Source: Patescibacteria group bacterium
GTDB lineage: Bacteria; Patescibacteriota; Patescibacteriia; Patescibacteriales; Patescibacteriaceae
DNA: 41,885 bases
NCBI GenBank assembly: GCA_022705845.1
Contig: JAKJDQ010000002.1
Location: 1-41,885 of the forward strand
Reading direction: 5' to 3'
The notes below the pieces were generated by a model that did not search any database, was not told where the DNA came from, and worked only from the letters and a program-made list of their open reading frames with translations. The position numbers were made by a program, and so were the translations under genes. The number at the start of each line of letters is the position of its first letter. Positions within the stretch are counted from its first letter, which is position 1. Below, piece after piece: positions 1-10,617 of the stretch.

Positions 1-138
1 AGCTTTTGGTGGTCATTGCCATCATTGCTATACTATCTACCTTATCCGTGGTAGCACTCAATAGCGCTAGAGCTAAAGCGCGTGATGCCCGCCGCCTGTC
101 TGATATTAAGCAGATTAGGACAGCGCTGGATATGTATT
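1..138 (+). repeat. Direct repeat, copy 1: pilin N-terminal module
   Basis: Bases 1-138 match 444-581 with five mismatches by eye (about 96%). Three of the five differences are silent: C/T at 41 and G/A at 108 and 117. Two change a residue: A to V near base 84, and D to E near base 130. Identity collapses after the end of the charged helix. This fits either a recent tandem duplication with a diverging C-terminus or gene conversion limited to the assembly helix. Confidence 0.85.
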
Positions 139-395
139 ATGATTCTAGCTCAACGTATCCAGCTGCTTGTTCCGCATTAGGTTCTAGCACTGGTTGTCTT
201 TGTCTTACCTCTGTTGGGTGGGTCTCGTCATCAGTATCAGATTGTACCGGCACTATTTTTATGCAAAAAGTGCCCAAAGATCCAGGTAGTTATTCTTATA
301 ATTATGCGGTGGGGGGTAATGGCGCTACTTATACAATTACCTATACATTAGAGAATGGCGGCGCAAAGACAGCAACGCCAAACTCTATGGAATAA
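1..395 (+). CDS. Type IV major pilin, 5'-truncated by the window edge
   Basis: The frame is open from base 3, and its start lies left of the window. The first visible residues, LLVVIAIIAILSTLSVVAL, are the hydrophobic N-terminal helix of a type IV pilin or pseudopilin, just after the cleavage motif (GFTLVE in the next gene). A charged helix KARDARRLSDIKQIRTALDMYY follows, then a short globular C-terminal region ending NSME. By family knowledge, prepilin peptidase cleaves such proteins and they assemble into a surface pilus. The first 138 bases match the downstream pilin at about 96% identity, while the C-terminal part differs. It ends in TAA, 23 bases before the next gene. Family call is secure; the role as major pilin is inferred from the duplication and small size. 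Confidence 0.9.
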   Translation, partial: LLVVIAIIAILSTLSVVALNSARAKARDARRLSDIKQIRTALDMYYDSSSTYPAACSALGSSTGCLCLTSVGWVSSSVSDCTGTIFMQKVPKDPGSYSYNYAVGGNGATYTITYTLENGGAKTATPNSME

Positions 396-418
396 TTTAA
401 AATAATAAATATTGAGTC

Positions 419-841
419 ATGAAAAGGGGTTTTACTTTGGTTGAGCTTTTGGTGGTCATTGCCATCATTGCTATACTATCTACTTTATCCGTGGTAGCAC
501 TCAATAGCGCTAGAGTTAAAGCGCGTGATGCCCGCCGCCTATCTGATATTAAACAGATTAGGACAGCGCTGGAAATGTATTTTGATAGCAATATGGCATA
601 TCCGGACCCTACTGCATCTACTACGATTGGCACTGGTAGTTATGCTTGTTTAACTAGCAATGGGTGGAAGGATAATACTTGTGCTGGTGGGGGTACTATT
701 TTTATGCAAAAGGTGCCTGGCGATCCTCAGAGTCCTCGGGTGTACCAATATGCTAAGGTAGACGCTACGCATTATCGGATATCTTATTATTCTGAAAGTG
801 GTTCAGCCACCAAGACAGCCACTGAGTCTAGCATGGAATAA
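419..841 (+). CDS. Type IV major pilin
   Basis: This 140-aa prepilin opens with a 4-residue leader MKRG, then FTLVELLVVIAIIAILS. It has the Gly at -1, Phe at +1 and Glu at +5 needed for prepilin peptidase processing. The basic helix KARDARRLSDIKQIRTALEMY is shared with the upstream pilin. The variable C-terminal domain has two cysteines (CLTSNGW...CAGGG) that could form the usual pilin disulfide. The ATG at 419 is the only start that keeps a short class III leader. There is no clear Shine-Dalgarno motif upstream. A hairpin with a T-run follows at 872-905, so the two pilins probably form a unit separate from the prepilin peptidase operon. Confidence 0.93.
   Translation: MKRGFTLVELLVVIAIIAILSTLSVVALNSARVKARDARRLSDIKQIRTALEMYFDSNMAYPDPTASTTIGTGSYACLTSNGWKDNTCAGGGTIFMQKVPGDPQSPRVYQYAKVDATHYRISYYSESGSATKTATESSME
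444..581 (+). repeat. Direct repeat, copy 2: pilin N-terminal module
   Basis: Partner of the repeat at 1-138, offset by 443 bases. It encodes the pilin polymerisation helix and the start of the conserved charged region. The following 250 bases are not recognisably repeated. Confidence 0.85.
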
Positions 842-871
842 GTTAGGAAAAATAATTATATTGTTTTCCAT

Positions 872-905
872 AAATAGGGACCGGCTAAGGGCGGCCTCTA
901 TTTTT
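872..905 (+). terminator. Rho-independent terminator after the pilin pair
   Basis: AAATAGGGACCG pairs with CGGCCTCTATTT across an 8-base loop, with one mismatch and one G-T pair, and runs into TTTTT at 901-905. It lies about 30 bases after the second pilin stop and separates the pilin pair from the prepilin peptidase gene. Confidence 0.65.
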
Positions 906-974
906 GTATTATTTGTGATTTATTGGTTGTAGTTGTTCCAGTACTTAATTATTGCTATAATAGTGGCAGTGAAT

Positions 975-1793
975 ATGGGATTATTAATTATTGGTATAAT
1001 TTTTAGTTTTTTATTAGGCTCAGCTCTGGGTAGTTTTGTGCATTGCTGGGCTCATCGTTTATATAGCGGGGAGGGTTTCCGTCGTCATTCTTATTGTCCG
1101 CAATGTGGCCAACTTCTAGCTTGGTATAATAATATTCCTATTTTTAGTTATCTAAGGTTAAAAGGTAAATGTGCCTCATGTCATAAAAAAATTCCCCAGG
1201 ATTATTTTTGGAGTGAATTATTGGCTGGCGGCTTATTGGTTATTGCTTTTCTGGCAGCTTGGTGCCATCTGGGTGGAGAGGAGGGGATATGGGTGGCTAT
1301 TACTAGTATCAAGGGGTGGCTGGTAGCTTTGCAGGCTATTATTGGTTTAGTTATTTTAATGTTGGTTTTCTGGACTGATTATTGGTGGCTTGCAATATTT
1401 ACTGGGCCACTGTTAATAGGTGGGGTTATTGTTGGTCTACTAAAGTGGTTGACAGGCGAGTCGTTGGTGAATATGGTTCTGGGGGGGCTGATTGGTGGTT
1501 TATTTTTTGCTTTACAGTTTTGGGCCTCTAAGGGTCGATGGATTGGTGAAGGAGATATTTATTTAGGAATATTTTTAGGCATTTGGCTCGGCTGGCCGTT
1601 CATTATTTTAGCTATTTTTGGGGCCTATATTTTTGGGGCCATCATTGGTTTATTATTAATTGCTATGGGACATAAGGCCTGGACATCTAAATTACCCCTG
1701 GGGGTATTTTTAGCGCCTAGTGGCTGGCTGTGTTTTTTATGGGGGCAACAAGCCATGGAAGCCTATCTTCGTTTAATAGGTGTAGCTAATTAA
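975..1793 (+). CDS. pilD: Prepilin peptidase / N-methyltransferase (PilD, A24 family)
   Basis: This polytopic membrane aspartic protease removes the leader of type IV prepilins and N-methylates the new terminus. The N-terminal domain GSALGSFVHCWAHRL is followed by the two CXXC zinc pairs (CPQC, CASC) of bifunctional PilD proteins. The catalytic aspartates are visible as FWTDYW and as the GEGD motif (about residues 135 and 194 from this start). About seven hydrophobic segments fill the rest. An upstream in-frame TTG at 933 would add 14 hydrophobic residues; I prefer the ATG at 975 because it gives a normal-length first helix. The next gene starts 4 bases downstream, so it heads the pilus-assembly operon. 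Its substrates are encoded on both sides. Confidence 0.92.
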   Translation: MGLLIIGIIFSFLLGSALGSFVHCWAHRLYSGEGFRRHSYCPQCGQLLAWYNNIPIFSYLRLKGKCASCHKKIPQDYFWSELLAGGLLVIAFLAAWCHLGGEEGIWVAITSIKGWLVALQAIIGLVILMLVFWTDYWWLAIFTGPLLIGGVIVGLLKWLTGESLVNMVLGGLIGGLFFALQFWASKGRWIGEGDIYLGIFLGIWLGWPFIILAIFGAYIFGAIIGLLLIAMGHKAWTSKLPLGVFLAPSGWLCFLWGQQAMEAYLRLIGVAN

Positions 1794-1797
1794 ATAG

Positions 1798-3117
1798 ATG
1801 AAATTTCTTAAAAGGACTACAATTATTCTAATTATCGTGGGGGTAGAATTTTTGTTTGGTTATAAACTGACAGCTTTAGCTGGCGAGGAAGATAATTTAT
1901 TTGGTTGGGCCTGGAATTCACAGGCGGGCTGGATTAGTTTTAATAATTGTGTTTATGATGGGCCTTGTGAGGGGTATGATTATGGTGTTAAGTTAGATGA
2001 AGATGACTATACTTTATCTGGCTATGCTTGGAGTGATAACGTGGGCTGGATTAAGTTTGATAACACCGGGTTAGAAGGTTATAGCTATCCAGCAGGAGGA
2101 TTTCCTCAACATGGTGCAAAGCTTGATTTGGATAATAGAATATTTAGTGGTTGGGCCCAAATTTTATCTTTAGGTGACGATGGTTGGGTGAAATTGGCTA
2201 AAGATAGCCACGACAGCGGGCCAAATTATAATGTTTCTTTAGAGCTAGATGGTAAATTACGTGGCTGGGCCTGGAACAATATGCTCGGCTGGATATCTTT
2301 TAATTCGGCGGATTGGACAGGCAACACTATTGTTTATTATGTCACTGGTCGAGCGCCATTTGTACCTAGCAATGTAACAGTGACCCCAGATAGTTTATCC
2401 GGTTGTGATACTTTAAATATTAATTGGCAGCCGAGTTTATATGCTAATACATATTGGATTTATCGGGCAGCAAGTTCGTCATTTACACCAACTACCAGCA
2501 ATTTAGTGGCTAGCACCACTAATACTAATTTTAGCAACAATGGATTAAGTCTAAATACTGACTATTATTATCATATTGGAGCTAGTAATTTTTTTGGTAC
2601 AGTATATACACCCGCCAGTAGTCATGGCCGCACTAGAGCAATTTGCGGAGTTCAAGTTATTGCCGGCCAGGGTAGTTGCTTAAGTGGTGACCCTTCCATT
2701 ATTAAACTGAATTGGCAGGCGCCCCACTTAGCCCCAGGTGTTACTATCGATCATTATATAATTACACGCTGTCAAGTAACAGAGAGCGAGGATTGTTTGA
2801 GGGTTTTAGATTCACACTTTATTAATATAGCTACTACTAGTGATTGCTATTTGGTGGAGCCAAGCGATTATGATAACCCTCCACCTTCAGTTGGGGCGAC
2901 ATCTACTCTTCATTGTATAGGTAACGACTGTCATTGCTGGGAAACTTTTAGAGGTGAGGAAGTAGATAAACAGTATGTTTATAAAATTATGGCGGTGGAC
3001 AATAATGGTCAGGGCGGCGATGAAACTGATCCCGATGCTTTAATTCAAATTTTTCCTTGTGCCCGACAAAAGAGTTGGTATTGGGAAGAACAAAACCCGG
3101 CCATGTCTAGCCCATAA
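1798..3117 (+). CDS. Secreted protein with W-rich repeats and FN3-like domains, in the pilus operon
   Basis: This 439-aa protein has a Sec-type signal peptide (KRTT then hydrophobic residues, likely cut near TALA-GEE). Four repeats of the pattern GWAWN..xGWISF lie at about residues 36-48, 75-87, 118-132 and 156-168; the third is altered (SGWAQ...DDGWVKL). Two fibronectin type III-like regions follow, at about 187-280 and 290-410, with several cysteines in the second. No enzyme motif is seen. It starts 4 bases after pilD and ends 3 bases before a pseudopilin, so it is almost certainly co-transcribed with pilus genes. A pilus-associated or surface adhesin role is inferred from location and domain type; I know of no specific function. 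Confidence 0.75.
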   Translation: MKFLKRTTIILIIVGVEFLFGYKLTALAGEEDNLFGWAWNSQAGWISFNNCVYDGPCEGYDYGVKLDEDDYTLSGYAWSDNVGWIKFDNTGLEGYSYPAGGFPQHGAKLDLDNRIFSGWAQILSLGDDGWVKLAKDSHDSGPNYNVSLELDGKLRGWAWNNMLGWISFNSADWTGNTIVYYVTGRAPFVPSNVTVTPDSLSGCDTLNINWQPSLYANTYWIYRAASSSFTPTTSNLVASTTNTNFSNNGLSLNTDYYYHIGASNFFGTVYTPASSHGRTRAICGVQVIAGQGSCLSGDPSIIKLNWQAPHLAPGVTIDHYIITRCQVTESEDCLRVLDSHFINIATTSDCYLVEPSDYDNPPPSVGATSTLHCIGNDCHCWETFRGEEVDKQYVYKIMAVDNNGQGGDETDPDALIQIFPCARQKSWYWEEQNPAMSSP

Positions 3118-3120
3118 AAT

Positions 3121-3693
3121 ATGACAATATTTAGCAGAAAAAAATATATTGTTCCAGCTTTTACTTTAGTAGAATTGTTAGTGGTTGTTGGTATTTTTGT
3201 TTTTATAGCATTAGCTACGGTAGCAAATTATCAATCTAATAATCGGCAATCTCAATTAACGATGGCTACCCAGGAATTGGCTACTAATATAAAATTAGCT
3301 CAAAGTTATACTTTAGGTTCTCAAGAATTTGAGAGCCCTTCTGACCCTAGTCACGCCGGGGAGATACCGGCTGGTGGCTGGGGCATCCATTTGTCAAAGG
3401 ATAGCCCCACTATCTATCAGATTGTAGCTGATTTTAATGATAATCACGTTTGGGATAGTGATTCTGATGGATTATTTAAGACAATCACTTTACCAGAGAA
3501 GATAAGTATAGACGACATTTTATATAATTCATCATCTGTTAATGATTTAGATATTTTTTTTCAGCCGCCTGACCCTAAAACTTTTTTAAATGGTAACCGA
3601 AACGGCAATGTCACGCTAACTCTTTATGATGACGTCTTAGCTACTACTAGTGAGGTGACAGTAAACTTTTTTGGTTTAGTAGAAATTAATTAA
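3121..3693 (+). CDS. Minor pseudopilin, GspH/FimT-like
   Basis: The 190-aa prepilin has an N-terminal segment PAFTLVELLVVVGIFVFIALATV and an 11-residue basic leader. The -1 residue is Ala rather than the usual Gly. Phe +1 and Glu +5 are present. The helix NRQSQLTMATQELATNIKLAQSYTLG resembles the N-terminal helix of GspH/FimT pseudopilins, followed by a beta-rich C-terminal region. It lies 3 bases after the FN3-like gene and 7 bases before the next pseudopilin, as expected for a minor-pilin priming cluster. Family call is good; the exact subunit equivalence is inferred. Confidence 0.85.
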   Translation: MTIFSRKKYIVPAFTLVELLVVVGIFVFIALATVANYQSNNRQSQLTMATQELATNIKLAQSYTLGSQEFESPSDPSHAGEIPAGGWGIHLSKDSPTIYQIVADFNDNHVWDSDSDGLFKTITLPEKISIDDILYNSSSVNDLDIFFQPPDPKTFLNGNRNGNVTLTLYDDVLATTSEVTVNFFGLVEIN

Positions 3694-3700
3694 CTACAAA

Positions 3701-4204
3701 ATGCCACGACAATTTTCTACAGCGCCAGCCTTTTCTTTAATTGAGTTGCTTGTATCCATGGCCATTATAGGTATTGGGCTTTTAGGTATTTCCTCTCTAG
3801 CAGCTCAGAATATACGGGTACAATATTTTAATCGTAATAGCCTAATTTCGGCTCAATTAGCTCAGGAAGGCTTGGAATTAGCGCGGAATTTGCGTGATAA
3901 TGATTGGAAATCGTCAAGTCCTATTACTTCTAGCTCATCTTTGGAGGGTCTTTATAATGATTTATTTACTATTGATTACTTAGGCCATATTAATACTTAT
4001 TCTGTTCCTCAGAGTGTGCCTCTCTTAAATATTGACAGTGATGGTTTTTATAGCTATAACCCCGGGACACCAACGCCCTTTAAGAGATATATAACTAGCC
4101 AATGTCAAGATAATTATTGTCTATTGAGTTGTGTGGTTACTTGGCAGGCCGAGGGACAATCGGGGAGTTATGAGGTAAATAGTTATCTATATGCCTGGCA
4201 TTAG
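3701..4204 (+). CDS. pilV: Minor pilin, PilV-like
   Basis: This 167-aa prepilin reads PAFSLIELLVSMAIIGIGLLGISSLAAQNI after a short leader, again with Ala at -1. The segment QYFNRNSLISAQLAQEGLELARNLRDNDW is typical of PilV-like minor pilins (family knowledge). Three cysteines sit near the C-terminus. Its last 14 bases overlap the next pseudopilin, which indicates translational coupling. The PilV assignment rests on the N-terminal pattern and gene order (H-, V-, W-, X-like). Confidence 0.8.
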   Translation: MPRQFSTAPAFSLIELLVSMAIIGIGLLGISSLAAQNIRVQYFNRNSLISAQLAQEGLELARNLRDNDWKSSSPITSSSSLEGLYNDLFTIDYLGHINTYSVPQSVPLLNIDSDGFYSYNPGTPTPFKRYITSQCQDNYCLLSCVVTWQAEGQSGSYEVNSYLYAWH

Positions 4205-4752
4205 GTATACCAAATTGTCTGGTTTTACTTTAGTAGAGGCAATGGTGACAGTGGCTATTTTTGCTATTTTGATGGTTAGCGCTACTGATATCTTTTTGTC
4301 TATTGTAAGGTCGCAGCGTAACACTTTGTCTTCTAAAAATGCTCAGGAAGCAGTTAATTATGCTCTTGAAGTTATGTCTAAAGAGCTGCGGATGGCTAAA
4401 GTAGATGATGGATATTGCGGAGCAGCTCAAAAAGTGTATGCTGTCTTTGATAAAAATGGTCAGCCAGTTGATAGTGGAAATGGTTCCACCATTAAATTTC
4501 GCAATTATGAAGATGAGTGTGTAGTTTATGAATTAGACAATTCCAATGGCCGCTTAAAGGTAACTCGTAATGGTTCTTGGGCCTATATGACGCCAGTTAA
4601 TATTACTATTAATAATCTTAGCTTTTATGTTCAATATAGTGATATACAAAGTGAACAGCCTTTGGTTACGGTTCGTTTTATTCTAAGTTATTTTAATAGT
4701 GAAACTGGACAACAAACTATGCAGGTTCAAACTTCTATTTCTTCTAGATCTT

Positions 4753-4778
<26 letters not shown>
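4191..4778 (+). CDS. Minor pseudopilin, PilW/GspJ-like
   Basis: A 195-aa prepilin with the canonical SGFTLVEAMVTVAIFAILM segment (Gly -1, Glu +5). The second helix, AQEAVNYALEVMSKELRMAKV, is the pattern seen in PilW/GspJ-type minor subunits. A beta-rich domain follows, ending EFGG. It overlaps the preceding gene by 14 bases and the next by 26, in different frames. No Shine-Dalgarno motif is needed if it is coupled to the upstream gene. Confidence 0.83.
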
Positions 4779-7537
<2,759 letters not shown>

Positions 7538-7541
7538 TTTT

Positions 7542-7856
7542 ATGGATAAAGAGATTATAAAAAAATTAGCTCAGCTAGCTAAACTGAAAGTTGATGATAG
7601 TGAAGTAGAAATTTATGATCATCAGTTGTCAGATGTTTTGCACCACTTAGATAGTTTATCCGGAGCGATAGACTTTATAAATGGGCATGGCATTAAAGAT
7701 GATGAGGGCCGGGAGGCTAATACCAACAAGGTTATTCATTCTTCTTTGGCCAATGATGAAGTAGAAAATTGGCCGGAGGAAGAAATAGCTATGAGTCTTA
7801 TTAGGGCGCATCAGAATGATGATGGATTTATTATTGTTCCAGCAATAAAATCATAG
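7542..7856 (+). CDS. gatC: Asp-tRNA(Asn)/Glu-tRNA(Gln) amidotransferase subunit C
   Basis: GatC is the small subunit that wraps GatA in the GatCAB complex. The complex converts mischarged Glu-tRNA(Gln) or Asp-tRNA(Asn) to the amide form. The 104-aa product opens MDKEIIKKLAQLAKLKVDDSE and continues with the helix YDHQLSDVLHHLDSLS, the typical GatC fold. The C-terminal part is more divergent. It lies 4 bases after ligA and 6 bases before gatA, so all three probably share a transcript. gatB is not in the window. Confidence 0.92.
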   Translation: MDKEIIKKLAQLAKLKVDDSEVEIYDHQLSDVLHHLDSLSGAIDFINGHGIKDDEGREANTNKVIHSSLANDEVENWPEEEIAMSLIRAHQNDDGFIIVPAIKS

Positions 7857-7862
7857 GCACTT

Positions 7863-9320
7863 ATGAATTTACAGAGCTTAACATTAACTCAGGCTAGAGA
7901 TTTGTTAGATAATCGGCGGTTAACCAGTCGGCAGCTGACTGATTATTATTTGCAACGTCTAGAAAAATATGATTCATATATTAATTCTAGCCTGTTAATA
8001 GATTATGAGGGAGCTTCTCGAGCAGCAGATTTAGCTGATCATCGGTTAGCTCATGGAGAGGGAGGAGGGGTATTGGGTATACCTTATATAATCAAAGATA
8101 ACATTTTAACTAAAGGTTTAAAAACCACAGCTGGTTCTAAAATGTTGGCCAACTATGTTGCTCCTTATGATGCCACGGTAGTTAGCCGTTTGAAACAAGC
8201 CGGGGCGGTTTTATTAGCCAAGGCTAATTTAGATGAGTTTGCTTTGGGGTCGTCCACTGAAAATAGCGCCTTTGGACCAACCCATAATCCTTATAATTTG
8301 TCTATGGTGCCAGGGGGGTCTTCTGGTGGTTCAGCCGCAGCCTTGGCTGCTGATTTTTGTACTTTTTCTTTAGGTAGCGATACTGGCGGTTCAGTACGGC
8401 ATCCAGCTTCTTTGTGTGGGGTGGTTGGCTATAGGCCAAGTTATGGCGCCATATCGCGACATGGTCTAGTGGCTATGTCTAGCTCCCTTGACGCTATTGG
8501 TGTTTTAGCCCGTTCTGCCGTTGATGTTGCCACTGTTATGGCAATAATTGCCGGCCCAGATAAATATGATGCCACAGCCTCATTAGTGTTAGAAGCACCT
8601 GCCAAGGTTAATCCAATAATTAATTGGTCCAAGATTAAGATTGGCTGGCCGGCTGAATATTTTAGCTCTGGCCTTAATAGCGAGGTAGCAGAGCATTTAA
8701 TAAATATAAAAAATATTCTGTCGGATAAGGGGGCGACAATTGTACCTGTTAATTTACCCCTTACTTCATATGGAGTGTCGGCCTATGCTGTAATTAATAT
8801 GGCTGAAGTAAGTTCTAATTTAGCGCGTTTTGATGGATTGCGCTATGGTCATTGGGTGGGCGGTAGTAATTTATTGGAAACTTATTTAAATAATCGAAAA
8901 GATGGCTTTGGCGCGGAAGTTAAACGTCGCCTTATGCTAGGCACTTATTTTTTAAGCGCTGGAGAAGGGGAGTCGTACTATAAACAAGCGCAAACCGTTA
9001 AGACGATAATTGCCCGGGAATTCAAGGAAGTTTTTACCCAGGTGGATTATCTTCTTACTCCTGCTACGCCTACGGTTGCTTTTCCCCTTGGCGTCAAAGT
9101 CAATGATCCCTTGAGTCTTTACTTAGAAGATAGTCTCCTTACCCCGGCCTCTTTGGCTCATTTGCCAGCAGTGGCTATACCTATTGGCTGGAACTTAGCC
9201 GGTTTGCCAATTGGCGGCCAGCTTATTGGAAAAAGAGGTGAGGATTATAATATGTTAATGGTAGCTCAGGCGATACAAGATGTAATAAATATTACTCCGC
9301 AATTATTGCCGTGGGAATAA
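7863..9320 (+). CDS. gatA: Asp-tRNA(Asn)/Glu-tRNA(Gln) amidotransferase subunit A
   Basis: GatA is the amidase that releases ammonia from glutamine for tRNA-dependent amide formation. The 485-aa protein carries the amidase-signature triad: Lys 78 in PYIIKDN, the cis-Ser in MVPGGSSGGSAAA (Ser 153) and the nucleophile in GSDTGGSVRHPA (Ser 177). The C-terminal motifs LPAVAIPIGW and GLPIGGQLIG are also intact. Length is normal for GatA. It follows gatC by 6 bases. Stop is TAA, and an AT-rich 30-base spacer precedes the next gene. Confidence 0.96.
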   Translation: MNLQSLTLTQARDLLDNRRLTSRQLTDYYLQRLEKYDSYINSSLLIDYEGASRAADLADHRLAHGEGGGVLGIPYIIKDNILTKGLKTTAGSKMLANYVAPYDATVVSRLKQAGAVLLAKANLDEFALGSSTENSAFGPTHNPYNLSMVPGGSSGGSAAALAADFCTFSLGSDTGGSVRHPASLCGVVGYRPSYGAISRHGLVAMSSSLDAIGVLARSAVDVATVMAIIAGPDKYDATASLVLEAPAKVNPIINWSKIKIGWPAEYFSSGLNSEVAEHLINIKNILSDKGATIVPVNLPLTSYGVSAYAVINMAEVSSNLARFDGLRYGHWVGGSNLLETYLNNRKDGFGAEVKRRLMLGTYFLSAGEGESYYKQAQTVKTIIAREFKEVFTQVDYLLTPATPTVAFPLGVKVNDPLSLYLEDSLLTPASLAHLPAVAIPIGWNLAGLPIGGQLIGKRGEDYNMLMVAQAIQDVINITPQLLPWE

Positions 9321-9350
9321 AATAATTAAATAAAAATTTAAATTATACTT

Positions 9351-10139
9351 ATGAAGAAAAAAACATCACCTCGACGGTTTACTGATGAATTTTTGTGGGC
9401 TATTATAGCGGTGGTTCTATTGGCCTTCATTGGTTTATGGATCTACCAAAAAACTATGAATAAACCACAAGCCATTACTCCGGCCACCTCAACTCAAGAT
9501 CAAACTGCAATAGCCGAAGAATTAAAAATAGCTAATCAGGAGGCTTTGGAAAAAATTACTTTGACGTTATCTGAAGTTCCGCCTATTAATGATGCTGACC
9601 ATTTGTTGGGTCCATTAGAAGCTCCGGCTCAGTTAATTATTTATACTGATTTTACTGATCCGTTAGCTGCTCAGTTTGTGCCTATTATTAAAGAACTAAA
9701 AAGTCAGTTTGGTGATGACCTAGTAGTGGTCTGGCGTCAGCATCCATTAGTCAATAATCTTTTTTCTAATGACGCCGCGATAGCTATTGAATGCGCGGCC
9801 AAACAAGATAAATTGTTTGACTATGCAGAACAGATTGCTTTGCTGTCGGCTCAAGAGCAAATTTTACCAGAATGGTCGGAGTTGGCCAGCGAGCTTGGTC
9901 TTAAGGTTGATGATTTTAATAATTGTTTGACGAAGCCAGAGGTTCAGGCTACAATTGATCAGTGGTCTGCTGAGGCGGAGGCGTTAGGCGCTATTGGAGT
10001 GCCTAGTAGTTTTTTAAATAAAAAACTGTTAAGCGGGGTTTATCCGCTAGAGGATTTTACGGACAGTGATGGCCAAGTAAAAAGCGGATTAGTAGTGTTA
10101 GTGCAAGAGGCCATAAAGGCTAATCAGGCAGCGGATTAG
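9351..10139 (+). CDS. Membrane-anchored DsbA-like thioredoxin-fold protein without CXXC
   Basis: The 262-aa protein has a cytoplasmic basic N-terminus, one transmembrane helix (about 14-31), a linker, then a thioredoxin-like domain of the DsbA/Thioredoxin_4 type (about 86-255). The strand IIYTDFTDPLAAQF aligns with the family pattern xxYSDFxCPxCxxF, but both redox cysteines are replaced (Asp 103, Ala 106). The cis-Pro loop GAIGVPSSF (Pro 218) and two structural cysteines (148, 192) remain. By family knowledge the domain makes or shuffles disulfides outside the membrane; here that chemistry is not expected, so a chaperone or binding role is more likely. It may still be in the ligA-gatCA transcript. 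Confidence 0.82.
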   Translation: MKKKTSPRRFTDEFLWAIIAVVLLAFIGLWIYQKTMNKPQAITPATSTQDQTAIAEELKIANQEALEKITLTLSEVPPINDADHLLGPLEAPAQLIIYTDFTDPLAAQFVPIIKELKSQFGDDLVVVWRQHPLVNNLFSNDAAIAIECAAKQDKLFDYAEQIALLSAQEQILPEWSELASELGLKVDDFNNCLTKPEVQATIDQWSAEAEALGAIGVPSSFLNKKLLSGVYPLEDFTDSDGQVKSGLVVLVQEAIKANQAAD

Positions 10140-10160
10140 TAGATTATAAGGAGGGGAGAG

Positions 10161-10245
10161 GGAAGGATCGCATAGTGGTCGAGTGCGCTCGCTTGGAAAG
10201 CGAGTAGGCCCACAAGCCTCCGGGGTTCGAATCCCCGTCCTTCCG
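10161..10245 (+). tRNA. tRNA-Ser (GGA)
   Basis: GGAAGGA pairs with TCCTTCC as the acceptor stem. The anticodon stem CTCGC/GCGAG encloses TTGGAAA, giving anticodon GGA, which reads UCC and UCU. The long variable arm (TAGGCCCACAAGCCT region) is the class II feature expected of Ser tRNAs. The T arm is CGGGGTTCGAATCCCCG. The discriminator is G, and CCA is not encoded. It is followed by accessory genes, so its 3' end could be an insertion site, but I find no flanking repeat of it. Confidence 0.95.
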
Positions 10246-10271
10246 CATCCTCGTGTTGGCACGATGATCTT

Positions 10272-10300
10272 AAAAACAGAGCTTATTTAAGTCTTGTTTT
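10272..10300 (+). terminator. Possible terminator after tRNA-Ser
   Basis: AAAACAGAGCTTA can pair with TAAGTCTTGTTTT (several G-T pairs, one A-C mismatch), ending in a T-run. It lies 27 bases downstream of tRNA-Ser. The stem is weak and AT-rich, so this is tentative. Confidence 0.35.
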
Positions 10301-10426
10301 CAAAAATTTTATTTCAGAATATATTTTTTATATATATGGTTTTAATCAAAAAATTATTAATTAAACTGGCACAATATCTAAAAACTAGATATAATATATA
10401 ATATTCCTAAATTTAACTTATTTAAT

Positions 10427-10606
10427 ATGTCTCCAAAAAAAATAAGTCCAGATAAAATTGATCAAATAAAGACTATTTATAGCCAAGCACTTGTTGATAT
10501 TCGTAAAATTAAAAAAGAAAGAGATGAAAAAATTAAAGAAATATTAAAAAGTATTGATACTAATCAAATAACTAATATTCTTAAAGATATTAGAGGGACA
10601 AAATAA
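10427..10606 (+). CDS. Small charged helical protein, unrecognised
   Basis: This short ORF has 59 codons: ATG at 10427, TAA at 10604-10606. It begins MSPKKISPDKIDQIKTIYS and is rich in Lys, Ile, Asp and Glu, with a predicted helix VDIRKIKKERDEKIKEILKSI. There is a TATAAT at 10390-10395 about 30 bases upstream, but no good -35 box. It ends 11 bases before the 594-aa coiled-coil gene and shares that gene's A-rich sense strand, unlike the T-rich sense strand of the core genes. That supports a two-gene accessory unit. Function unknown; coding status is inferred from start, composition and spacing. Confidence 0.5.
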   Translation: MSPKKISPDKIDQIKTIYSQALVDIRKIKKERDEKIKEILKSIDTNQITNILKDIRGTK

Positions 10607-10617
10607 TTACTAAAAAT

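Noticed and set aside
10367-10372. TGGCAC as a sigma-54 -24 box before the 59-aa ORF
   Set aside because: There is no TTGC(A/T) at the right spacing, and no sigma-54 or enhancer-binding protein is seen in the window.
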